This document shows, piece by piece, positions 1-5,735 of a stretch of DNA of 14,631 bases (within the stretch, counting starts at the first letter, position 1; each line of letters starts with the position of its first letter). Position numbers and translations under genes: made by a program. The notes under the pieces were generated by a model, which was not told where the DNA came from, searched no databases, and saw only the letters and a program-made list of their open reading frames with translations. Origin of the DNA: Kiritimatiellales bacterium (GTDB lineage: Bacteria; Verrucomicrobiota; Kiritimatiellia; Kiritimatiellales; Tichowtungiaceae); contig JBBADV010000030.1 of NCBI GenBank assembly GCA_041656295.1, positions 1-14,631 of the forward strand, given 5' to 3'.

Positions 1-936
1 GCCCCGTTTTTCCAGCATGGGCAGCACTATGCTGTTGAGCACCCGCTGCACAAAACGCATGTCGCTTTTATTTTTGCTTTCCTCCACCTCCTTGTGCACT
101 TCGCCCAGACTGCGGGCGCCGGTGGCAGCCTGCACGGTGGTGAGGGTCTGCCCCAGCACGGTGATCAGAATTTCCTCGTTGCAGGCGCGGCGGAAATCAT
201 CGTAACTGGTGCCGCTGCTGCCGGTGCCGGTGTTGCTCGTAGTCTCCACTTCCGATTCTTTGGGAATGACAATATAGGGCGCCGACCCCGCTTTTTCCAG
301 TGCCTCTTCCAAAAGTTGACGGCTTTGCGGGTCGTAGCTGGAATATTTCCCCACGCGCTGGGGCATTCCGAAGATTTCCAGCCATTGCGCGTAATCCCCG
401 AAACCGCCGCGCTTCCAGATGGCAAAAGGCGCGGTTTTGAGCATCAGTCCGAAATCTTTCTTTTTGCCTAAAACCAACAGGTGATCATCCCCCGCGTAGG
501 GGATGCCCTCCGGGTCGTTGGCATTCCGCAGGATGGACTGTGTTTCAAGGCTGATGTGTGCGGCCTCGATCGGTTCAAATTTGAACCCGTCGGTGAAATC
601 AAATTCCCCCGCAGCCCTGCCCCAGAAAAGGGTGTGCATTATGGTGGTAATCAACTCCTCAAATGCCAGCGAATCAATTACATCAAACATCTCCGGCACC
701 TCCTGCCCGGCGGCATCCTGAAAGGAGACCGCCGCGTTGGTAATCGCCAGGATGCGCTTCTCCACCGCGTCCCCCAGCACGCCGTCGATCAGTAAATCTT
801 CGTAGAGGTCGAAGAGCGGTTTCATCCGTCCCAAATCGGCAGACCGGAGGGCGGTTCGCCAGTTTCCCACATCCACAATGCGCCGGGAGGGCGCTTTGAT
901 TACAAGTTGCTGAACTATTGTTGCTTTTTTTGCCAT
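1..936 (-). CDS. Phage portal protein, DUF935 (Mu gp29-like), 3' end off window
   Basis: Portal ring subunit at one capsid vertex; DNA enters and leaves through it, and it docks the terminase and the tail. The frame is open from the ATG at 936-934 to base 1, giving 312 residues; DUF935 proteins are usually 400-500, so the C-terminus lies outside. Family-typical segments are visible: YEDLLIDGVLGDAVEKRI near residues 45-62, a mid-protein EIFGMPQRVGKY at about 187-198, and VLGQTLTTVQAATGARSLGE around 260-279. The stretch TTSNTGTGSSGTSYDD (232-247) looks like a flexible linker. Upstream of the ATG lies an A/T tract ending AAATTTGAC, with no Shine-Dalgarno. It follows the DUF1320 gene by 11 bases and is the last visible gene of the leftward operon. 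The family call rests on remembered sequence patterns, not on a search. Confidence 0.9.
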   Translation of the reverse strand, partial: MAKKATIVQQLVIKAPSRRIVDVGNWRTALRSADLGRMKPLFDLYEDLLIDGVLGDAVEKRILAITNAAVSFQDAAGQEVPEMFDVIDSLAFEELITTIMHTLFWGRAAGEFDFTDGFKFEPIEAAHISLETQSILRNANDPEGIPYAGDDHLLVLGKKKDFGLMLKTAPFAIWKRGGFGDYAQWLEIFGMPQRVGKYSSYDPQSRQLLEEALEKAGSAPYIVIPKESEVETTSNTGTGSSGTSYDDFRRACNEEILITVLGQTLTTVQAATGARSLGEVHKEVEESKNKSDMRFVQRVLNSIVLPMLEKRG

Positions 937-947
937 GTCAAATTTTT

Positions 948-1364
948 TTAAAAATGTTGAACTTTTTTCGGGTTACTTCCGTAAATAATTGTCCCGGTTC
1001 CGCCATCGCCGCCGCCGGGTTTCGCCGGCAGGTCGGCGGAGATGTCGCCTTTCTGCACCGCCTTCAACCAGGCAATTGCGCGCTCGTAGCGATCCTGCCG
1101 CAGTTGCAGCTCCACGCCGGCATTGCATAAAACAAGAAAATGCCAGGTGGCGATGTCTTTGACAAAGGTGAGCAGCAGCGCATTGCGATTCTTGCCGCTG
1201 GCGTTGAAAGTTGCCGCAATATCGTAAGCAGGCAGATAGCCCTTTGCCTCCGAGATTGCCGCATCAATTGCCGCCTGCACGATGGTATCGTCCTGGCGAC
1301 TGATCACCTCCACATTTTCATTGTAGAGATGAGTTTTTAATTCGGGAATTGTTAAAAATGCCAT
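948..1364 (-). CDS. DUF1320 family protein (Mu gp36-like)
   Basis: A 138-residue protein matching the DUF1320 pattern known from Mu gp36, which is placed in the head-tail joining region of Mu-like phages; its exact role is uncertain. Visible hallmarks are an N-terminal segment MAFLTIPELKTHLY followed by a predicted helix with EAKGYLPAYDI (residues about 39-49), a central DIATWHFLVLC helix (about 70-80), and RYERAIAWLKAVQKGDI (about 92-108). The glycine-rich tail GGGDGGTGTI (about 117-126) is probably flexible. Length is normal for the family. The ATG at 1364 is preceded by AAAAAAAGAT. The gene sits between a small unknown gene and the portal, which fits a head-completion or connector role. 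Minor alternative: an adaptor analogous to HK97 gp6. Confidence 0.85.
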   Translation of the reverse strand: MAFLTIPELKTHLYNENVEVISRQDDTIVQAAIDAAISEAKGYLPAYDIAATFNASGKNRNALLLTFVKDIATWHFLVLCNAGVELQLRQDRYERAIAWLKAVQKGDISADLPAKPGGGDGGTGTIIYGSNPKKVQHF

Positions 1365-1383
1365 ATCTTTTTTTATAAAAATT

Positions 1384-1731
1384 TCAATTTCTTCCGGTGT
1401 TTTTCAGTGAACCGGTGGTTTTCGGTGAACCGGTGGTTGAGTTCATCGAAACCACCCGCTCCTTAGAAATCCCCCGGTACGTGTCGTAAAACTCAAATTT
1501 CCGCATTTTCGTAACGTTCACATTGCGGCTCCAGGCGCGGTTTCGTTTCAATTGCTGGATGTCGGTGCGGTTCAGTACCCGGTATTTCCCGCCTATAAAA
1601 TACACGCGGTACCGCCGCCGGTTTTTTTTGCAAAGCCGGTCGGCTTTTCGGATTGCCCTTTCCAGGGCTGCCGGCCGCCCTTTAAACCGGATATAAAAGG
1701 CTTTTAAACGGGAATAAAATTTGATTTTCAT
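1384..1731 (-). CDS. Small basic phage protein of unknown function with a repetitive tail
   Basis: A 115-residue, strongly basic protein. The start chosen is the ATG at 1731-1729, two bases below the large-terminase stop; a longer frame to 1782 would run back inside the terminase and adds residues that look like out-of-frame coding. The core has many Arg/Lys (RKADRLCKKNRRRYRVYF at about 28-45, then IGGKYRVLNRTDIQQLKR), an alternating pattern suggesting a small beta-rich fold, followed by FEFYDTYRGI. The last 17 residues are low-complexity: TTGSPK, TTGSLK, NTG, encoded by an 18-bp tandem repeat. Its place between terminase and DUF1320 in a tight operon suggests a packaging or connector accessory, possibly nucleic-acid binding given its charge. 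I recall similar small proteins in Bacteroidota Mu-like prophages but no assigned function. Confidence 0.75.
   Translation of the reverse strand: MKIKFYSRLKAFYIRFKGRPAALERAIRKADRLCKKNRRRYRVYFIGGKYRVLNRTDIQQLKRNRAWSRNVNVTKMRKFEFYDTYRGISKERVVSMNSTTGSPKTTGSLKNTGRN
1406..1438. repeat. Two-copy 18-bp tandem repeat at the 3' end of the 115-aa gene
   Basis: The 14-mer GTGAACCGGTGGTT occurs at 1407-1420 and again at 1425-1438, an 18-bp period. Extended units TTCAGTGAACCGGTGGTT and TTCGGTGAACCGGTGGTT differ at one base, and a degenerate third unit lies just to the left. In the protein this reads as TTGSPK, TTGSLK, NTG. The period is a multiple of three, so copy-number change would lengthen or shorten the tail without a frameshift. 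Confidence 0.9.
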
Positions 1732-1732
1732 G

Positions 1733-3262
1733 TCAAAATTTTTTGATGGATTTCCGCACGCCGACGGTGAAATTCCCCTCATTTAGGGAAATAATTTTCT
1801 GATTGCAAATAAACACCCCGCCCTCGATACAGTCGGGGCCGTCGGCAGGGGCGGGCAACCGCGGACTGATTAACAAAAACTGCTCCTCTAACCGCACCAT
1901 GTGCGGGTTGTTCCGCTCTTTTTCGTTCAGAATCAGCAGTCCCTGACGGTTAATTGGTTCCAGGTTCCCTTCAATGCGCGAAAATTTGTCCGGTTTTTTC
2001 CGGTCATCGCCCTGAATGCCGATCACGCCGTGTTTTTCTGCTTTTTTGGAAAAGAGCGGAATGAAAACCTGCTCATAAAACGGGTCTTGCAACTTGTTGT
2101 TTTCTATGTAATTGTAAACGACCGTCCGGTAATTGACATAATTTTGCAGGTAATAATACCAGTTCACAAATTCGTCGTTCACCACCTTGTCAAGATAGCC
2201 GGTGATTACGTAAAACTTCCCTTCAAAAATTCCAATCAGGAAGAGGCTTTTGTAGCTGGCTTGCTTGCTGCGCGAGTTGGAAGGCGCCGGATCGCCGTAG
2301 GCAATCAGGAAACGGAATTTTGCCAGGGGCGGCACGGGACCCCAGTGCATTTCCGTGAAAATATCCCCGGCGCTCACCGGGTTGTTAAAATATTCCTTCT
2401 GTCCGCTGGCAGTGCTGATTTTGCTCAGGATTTCGTCAATATCCTGCTCCGAATTCTTTTCCGGCCAGCTGCTTTTTCCGTTTTTTCCGCGGATGTTAAC
2501 GATGTCCGTGTGGTTTGCCCGCTCGATGGCGCGGGTGATGCAGCAGTCCTTCGCAATGATGTTGCCGTTGAAGATGATCCGGTAGTTGCCGGAGATGCTG
2601 ACGGTCGGGATGAGCGCCTGCTCAATCCACTCCCATTTTTTCTGAATCCGGTCGGGGTTGCGGGTCTCCTCGTCGGTGTCGATGTCGTCCACTAAAATGA
2701 AATCGGGGCGGTACGCTTCGTTTCGCGTTCCGCGGGGCGACTGCCCGGCGCCTAAGCTGCGGAATGAAACGCCGCTGGTGAGCGTGAACTCGCCCGATTC
2801 CCAGCTTCCAGGTTTCTGCTGATTTCCGTAATCATGGCGGATCCGCTGGTTACTTTCAAATTCCAGCCGGAAAGGGGTGAGCAGCCGCTCGGCGTTGTCG
2901 CCCGAATTAGAGATCAGCAGCATGTTTTTGATGTCGCCGGTGAGTGCCAGGTAGATCACTTCAAACATGCTGCGCACCGATTTTGCCAGCTCCCGGCTCC
3001 AGGCGCGCACTTCGTACCATCGTTTATTTTTCAGCAACCGGCGGGTGGCGCGGAGGTGAAATTTTGCAGGCGGCGACTTGTAGTAGTGCGGAAAATAATA
3101 AGCAAACCACTTTTCCGGCGCGGCTTCCAGTTCGGCAATCCGCTTCCGTTGCGCGGTGATGTCTTCAAAAGGATCAATCGCGGTGGCCTGCGTGATCTGC
3201 TTTTTGAAATCATCCCATTTCCGCAGCGCCTCTTTATCGGTGAGCTTTAGTTTTTTGCTCAT
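1733..3262 (-). CDS. terL: Terminase large subunit (packaging ATPase and nuclease)
   Basis: DNA-packaging motor that docks on the portal, pumps genome into the prohead using ATP and cuts the concatemer or the integrated template. 509 residues, normal size. The ATPase half shows a deviant Walker A, SRELAKS (about 89-95), and a Walker B, FILVDDID (about 188-195), followed by acidic residues that could supply the catalytic Glu. FNGN (231-234) is a plausible coupling motif. The nuclease half shows AYGDPAPS (about 321-328, Asp324), YIENNK (385-390) and GPDCIEG (about 475-481, Asp477), consistent with an RNase H-like metal site. The start ATG at 3262 overlaps the small-terminase stop (ATGA), which indicates translational coupling; an alternative start is not needed. 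Very similar in layout to terminases of Mu-like phages. Confidence 0.93.
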   Translation of the reverse strand: MSKKLKLTDKEALRKWDDFKKQITQATAIDPFEDITAQRKRIAELEAAPEKWFAYYFPHYYKSPPAKFHLRATRRLLKNKRWYEVRAWSRELAKSVRSMFEVIYLALTGDIKNMLLISNSGDNAERLLTPFRLEFESNQRIRHDYGNQQKPGSWESGEFTLTSGVSFRSLGAGQSPRGTRNEAYRPDFILVDDIDTDEETRNPDRIQKKWEWIEQALIPTVSISGNYRIIFNGNIIAKDCCITRAIERANHTDIVNIRGKNGKSSWPEKNSEQDIDEILSKISTASGQKEYFNNPVSAGDIFTEMHWGPVPPLAKFRFLIAYGDPAPSNSRSKQASYKSLFLIGIFEGKFYVITGYLDKVVNDEFVNWYYYLQNYVNYRTVVYNYIENNKLQDPFYEQVFIPLFSKKAEKHGVIGIQGDDRKKPDKFSRIEGNLEPINRQGLLILNEKERNNPHMVRLEEQFLLISPRLPAPADGPDCIEGGVFICNQKIISLNEGNFTVGVRKSIKKF

Positions 3263-3705
3263 TTTATCTTGTCTTTAATGAAGGCATCAAACAGCGGCGT
3301 GATCTGCTGCACGGCGGTGAAGTCGATGCTTCGCAGCCAGTGCAGGAAATTTCGGAAGGTGCCCACGATGTCGCTCAGCCCCACATCCGTCTCCATTTTC
3401 TCAATGGAATTGGCAATCTTGCTGATGGTGTCCGCTTCGCCGGGGGTGGCAAATCGCTGACCCTCCTCCCGGTTGGCGATGCTTTTGTTCAATTCGGCAA
3501 GCTGCCGGTAGAGGTTCCGCAGCTGCTCTTCTTTGGTGATCGTGATGCTTACTTTCAGCTCTTCCCATTTTCCGTCGCGCACCCACTTCACCATGGTTTG
3601 CGGGGAAATACCGACACGCTCGGCGACTTCTTTCTGCGTAATATTTTCAGAGGTGAACAGGAGTTGCGCCCACTCCTTTTTTTGTTTCATTGTCAAAGAT
3701 GCCAT
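3259..3705 (-). CDS. terS: Terminase small subunit, HTH DNA-binding
   Basis: Likely the DNA-recognition subunit of the terminase, which binds phage DNA and hands it to the large subunit. 148 residues from the ATG at 3705; the frame stays open further back to a TTG at 3726, but 3705 has the A-rich leader AAACAAACAGAT like the neighbouring genes. Residues about 22-43 form a clear helix-turn-helix: NITQKEVAERVGISPQTMVK followed by WVRDGKW. The middle is helical (LRNLYRQLAELNKSIANREE), suited to oligomer formation, and the C-terminus (FRNFLHWLRSI onward) is the probable large-subunit contact. It is the first gene of the leftward operon and overlaps terL by four bases. The alternative, a stand-alone transcriptional regulator, is less likely because of the overlap and position. 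Confidence 0.85.
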   Translation of the reverse strand: MASLTMKQKKEWAQLLFTSENITQKEVAERVGISPQTMVKWVRDGKWEELKVSITITKEEQLRNLYRQLAELNKSIANREEGQRFATPGEADTISKIANSIEKMETDVGLSDIVGTFRNFLHWLRSIDFTAVQQITPLFDAFIKDKIK

Positions 3706-3708
3706 ATC

Positions 3709-3729
3709 TGTTTGTTTTGCAAACAAACA
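3709..3729. promoter_or_regulatory. Perfect inverted repeat, candidate operator
   Basis: TGTTTGTTT and AAACAAACA form perfect 9-bp arms around a TGC centre. The dyad lies just upstream of the small-terminase start and covers the candidate -7 box and predicted start of transcription, the classical position for a repressor or activator site. It could also be a recognition site for the HTH of the small terminase itself. No regulator gene is present in the window. Confidence 0.55.
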
Positions 3730-3731
3730 TA
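3724..3731 (-). promoter_or_regulatory. Candidate -7 promoter box for the packaging operon
   Basis: Read on the minus strand these bases are TATGTTTG, an exact fit to the Bacteroidota -7 consensus TAnnTTTG. It would start transcription near 3717, about a dozen bases before the small-terminase ATG. No TTG/TTTG at the usual -33 spacing is visible (the nearest TTG is only 13 bases upstream), so the promoter is uncertain. The box overlaps the 3709-3729 inverted repeat. Confidence 0.4.
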
Positions 3732-3750
3732 ATGTGTTTCAATTCAACCG

Positions 3751-3792
3751 GCGGATTTCTCCGCAAGCCTTACGCCTTTTCTCACAAGGCTT
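3751..3792. promoter_or_regulatory. Two adjacent dyads in the divergent intergenic region
   Basis: The first is GCGGA (3751-3755) / TCCGC (3760-3764) around TTTC. It abuts the second, AAGCCTT (3765-3771) / AAGGCTT (3786-3792) around a 14-base loop. Both are perfect. They lie between the divergent starts of the packaging and head operons. Neither is followed by a T run in a useful position, so terminators are unlikely; protein-binding sites, a packaging site or leader RNA structure are possible. Confidence 0.4.
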
Positions 3793-3852
3793 ACAAAGAA
3801 ATTTTACTCTTTGAAAAACAAGTTTTTGATTCGTAAAAATTTTGAAAAGCGC

Positions 3853-4851
3853 ATGAAAAAAACATTCGTACTTCACGATGAATCGGTAAATACTTACGGC
3901 ATCCGGTTGCTCACCTCCGGGGCCAACCTGGAAGAATTCCGCAAAAACCCAGTAATGCTCCTGAATCATAACGACTGGAGCATGCCGATCGGGCGTTGGG
4001 AAAACATCCGGGTTGAAGGCGGCAAGATTCTGGCCGATCCGGTTTTCGACGATCAGGATGTTACCGGTCGCGAGGTGAAGGGGAAAGTGGAGCGCGATTT
4101 CATTCGTGCCGCTTCGATCGGCGCCTGGCCACCCGAGGAGGTTAATGACGATCTGACTTTGAAACTTGAAGGGCAGACCGGTCCCACAGTTACCAAATGG
4201 ACGCTGCGCGAGGCCAGCATTGTTACCATCCCGGCAAACCACAACGCGCTGGTTTTCTACGACCGGCAGACCGGCAAGCCGATTGACCTCACCGATGCCG
4301 GGGAGCTGATCCGGCTTTTCGACAATCCCGAATTGAAATTTAATAAAAATAAAATTTTGAAAATGAAAGAATTGACAAAAATTCTGAACCTGGCAGACAA
4401 CGCAACCGAAAGCGCTGTTGCCGAAGCCGTGCGGCAGGTGATTGCCGACCGCGACCGGCTGAAAGTCGAAAACACCACGCTGAGCGACCGCATTGATGCG
4501 GTGAACAAAGCGGAAAAAGAAGCCCGGAAAACGGAAGCCACCGCCCTGGTGGATGCCGCAATCAAGGATGGGCGCTTAGATGCAAAGGCAAAGGAGAGCA
4601 CCTTGAAGCTTTTCGACGCCGACCACGACAGCGCAAAATCGCTCGTTGAAAATCTGCCAAAAAGACCGAAAGTCACGAAACAGATTGAGCAGTCCGAAGG
4701 CGCCGATGCCGTGGAATTGGCCGATTTGCAAAAGAAATCCTGGAGCGAAATTGACAAGGAAAACAAGCTTTCCCTGTTGAAAGAAAAATACCCTGACCTC
4801 TACGCGGTCAAGTTTAAGGATCGCTTTGGCGTTGAAGTGAAAAACGATTGA
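3853..4851 (+). CDS. Prohead protease fused to scaffold domain (HK97 U35-like / Mu gpI-like)
   Basis: 332-residue head maturation protease with a built-in scaffold: it is expected to guide capsid shell assembly, then cleave scaffold and capsid N-termini. The N-terminal domain (about 1-140) has the protease signature: LLNHND with candidate catalytic His39, RAASIGAWP with Ser88, and LREASIVTIPANHNAL with Glu120. Residues from about 171 onwards are helical and highly charged (NKAEKEARKTEATAL, LKLFDADHDSAKSL), as expected of a scaffold. The start chosen is the ATG at 3853, preceded by AAAATTTTGAAAA; the open frame extends to a TTG at 3811 without extra conserved sequence. It is the first gene of the rightward operon. 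In Mu the equivalent protease also contains the scaffold in its C-terminal half. Confidence 0.88.
   Translation: MKKTFVLHDESVNTYGIRLLTSGANLEEFRKNPVMLLNHNDWSMPIGRWENIRVEGGKILADPVFDDQDVTGREVKGKVERDFIRAASIGAWPPEEVNDDLTLKLEGQTGPTVTKWTLREASIVTIPANHNALVFYDRQTGKPIDLTDAGELIRLFDNPELKFNKNKILKMKELTKILNLADNATESAVAEAVRQVIADRDRLKVENTTLSDRIDAVNKAEKEARKTEATALVDAAIKDGRLDAKAKESTLKLFDADHDSAKSLVENLPKRPKVTKQIEQSEGADAVELADLQKKSWSEIDKENKLSLLKEKYPDLYAVKFKDRFGVEVKND
4363..4851 (+). CDS. Probable nested scaffold protein (in-frame internal start)
   Basis: An internal ATG (Met171 of the protease) would yield a 162-residue scaffold-only product, like Mu gpZ within gpI or lambda Nu3 within C. The support is the local sequence: the 13-mer AAAATTTTGAAAA, identical to the one before the protease start at 3853, occurs at 4351-4363 immediately before this ATG, inside an A/T-rich patch that stands out from the surrounding coding sequence. 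The encoded protein begins MKELTKILNLADNATESAVA and continues as charged helices. Expression from this start is inferred, not shown. Confidence 0.55.
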   Translation: MKELTKILNLADNATESAVAEAVRQVIADRDRLKVENTTLSDRIDAVNKAEKEARKTEATALVDAAIKDGRLDAKAKESTLKLFDADHDSAKSLVENLPKRPKVTKQIEQSEGADAVELADLQKKSWSEIDKENKLSLLKEKYPDLYAVKFKDRFGVEVKND

Positions 4852-4881
4852 AATTCAGTTTCTGTATTTTCTCCTGGCAAC

Positions 4882-4906
4882 CCCGGCTCCCGGTTTGGGA
4901 GCCGGG
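4882..4906 (+). terminator. Strong G+C-rich hairpin between protease and next gene; possible weak terminator
   Basis: CCCGGCTCCC (4882-4891) and GGGAGCCGGG (4897-4906) form a perfect 10-bp stem with loop GGTTT. A run of six T follows only at 4922-4927, 15 bases after the stem, so it is not a textbook intrinsic terminator. It may attenuate transcription or protect/process the mRNA in front of the more abundant structural genes. It occupies most of the 88-base gap between the two genes. Confidence 0.5.
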
Positions 4907-4939
4907 AACCGGGGAAACAAATTTTTTAAAAACGAAAAA

Positions 4940-5710
4940 ATGAATTGGATAAGAAGAAATGAGGACGGCACGCACGTGGTGCAGAATTTTGCAGTGCCCG
5001 CCGGCACAACGTCGGAAACGATCCCCTTCCCGGTGATGCAAAGAACGAAAATCAGCCAGACGGCTTATTTTGAAGAAAACAATTCTGCGGAATCGCTGGA
5101 GATTGCGGTAACCGGCGGAAAAACGTTCATTGAACTGACTGACACCGTGGACGATGACCTGACCATTGACCTGGCGGTTGCGCCTAACGTGGGCGCCGGT
5201 TCGAAACTCTATCTGAAATTTTCCACCGATGCCACCCAGCGCACGATTACGCTGAATGACGGATTTCCCGGCGGCGGGATTGAAATCAAAAATACCGACG
5301 GCGCCGAGGATTTTTTCCTGCAATTTGTGCACAATGGGGAAAACTATGTGCTCACCGCCGCGGGCGGAACCGTGAGCATTCAGAAAACAGTCTATTACAA
5401 TGTGCAGAAACTCAACATCGAAGCCGGTGAGGTGGAAATTGAAGACCTGGAAAATTACACGCTGGTTGTAATTGAAGACACAGTGAATGATGATCTGGAG
5501 GTGAAAGTCAATGTCGCGGGATTGCAGTCCGGCGCTTTGCTGAACATCAGCTTCACGACCGGTGCGGTCTCCAAAACTGTCAGTTTTACCGACGGATTTT
5601 ATGGAGCGGTTACGCACACCTTCACGGTGGCCGAATCCGTTTTCGCGCAGTTCATTTTCAACGGCGACGACTTTGTGCTCGTCGCAAAATACAATTACAC
5701 AGAAGCTTAG
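4940..5710 (+). CDS. Two-repeat beta-rich virion protein, candidate capsid decoration protein
   Basis: 256 residues from the ATG at 4940, preceded by ATTTTTTAAAAACGAAAAA; the open frame extends upstream only through a hairpin. I do not recognise a named family. It contains two similar units of about 75-80 residues. The first runs from IELTDTVDDDLTIDL through ITLNDGF to FLQFVHNGENYVLTA; the second from LVVIEDTVNDDLEVKV through VSFTDGF to FAQFIFNGDDFVLVA. The shared elements are DTV.DDL, T(L/F).DGF and F..NG..(Y/F)VL.A. Composition is beta-rich and acidic with no signal or membrane segment. Its position between protease/scaffold and capsid protein is where decoration proteins are often encoded (as with lambda gpD), so that role is inferred. 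A head fibre is the main alternative. Confidence 0.75.
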   Translation: MNWIRRNEDGTHVVQNFAVPAGTTSETIPFPVMQRTKISQTAYFEENNSAESLEIAVTGGKTFIELTDTVDDDLTIDLAVAPNVGAGSKLYLKFSTDATQRTITLNDGFPGGGIEIKNTDGAEDFFLQFVHNGENYVLTAAGGTVSIQKTVYYNVQKLNIEAGEVEIEDLENYTLVVIEDTVNDDLEVKVNVAGLQSGALLNISFTTGAVSKTVSFTDGFYGAVTHTFTVAESVFAQFIFNGDDFVLVAKYNYTEA

Positions 5711-5735
5711 TAACAAATTTTAAACTTTTATAACA

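Noticed and set aside
1732..1782. Longer N-terminus for the 115-residue gene (start at 1782)
   Set aside because: It would overlap terL by 50 bases and adds a segment resembling out-of-frame terminase coding; the ATG at 1731 has the same AATTTTGAC leader as the portal gene.
1901..2695. Open frame of 264 codons on the plus strand across terL
   Set aside because: Antisense to a gene with terminase ATPase and nuclease motifs in the correct order; the translation has no recognisable domain.
3805..3813. TACTCTTTG as a rightward -7 promoter box
   Set aside because: The spacing between TA and TTTG is one base too long for TAnnTTTG and no -33 element is visible; a rightward promoter is expected in this gap but I cannot place it.
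4814..5716. Long open frame of about 300 codons on the minus strand, opposite the two-repeat protein
   Set aside because: It is antisense to a frame with clear protein features, lacks recognisable motifs, and its composition is that expected from the complement of beta-rich acidic coding sequence.
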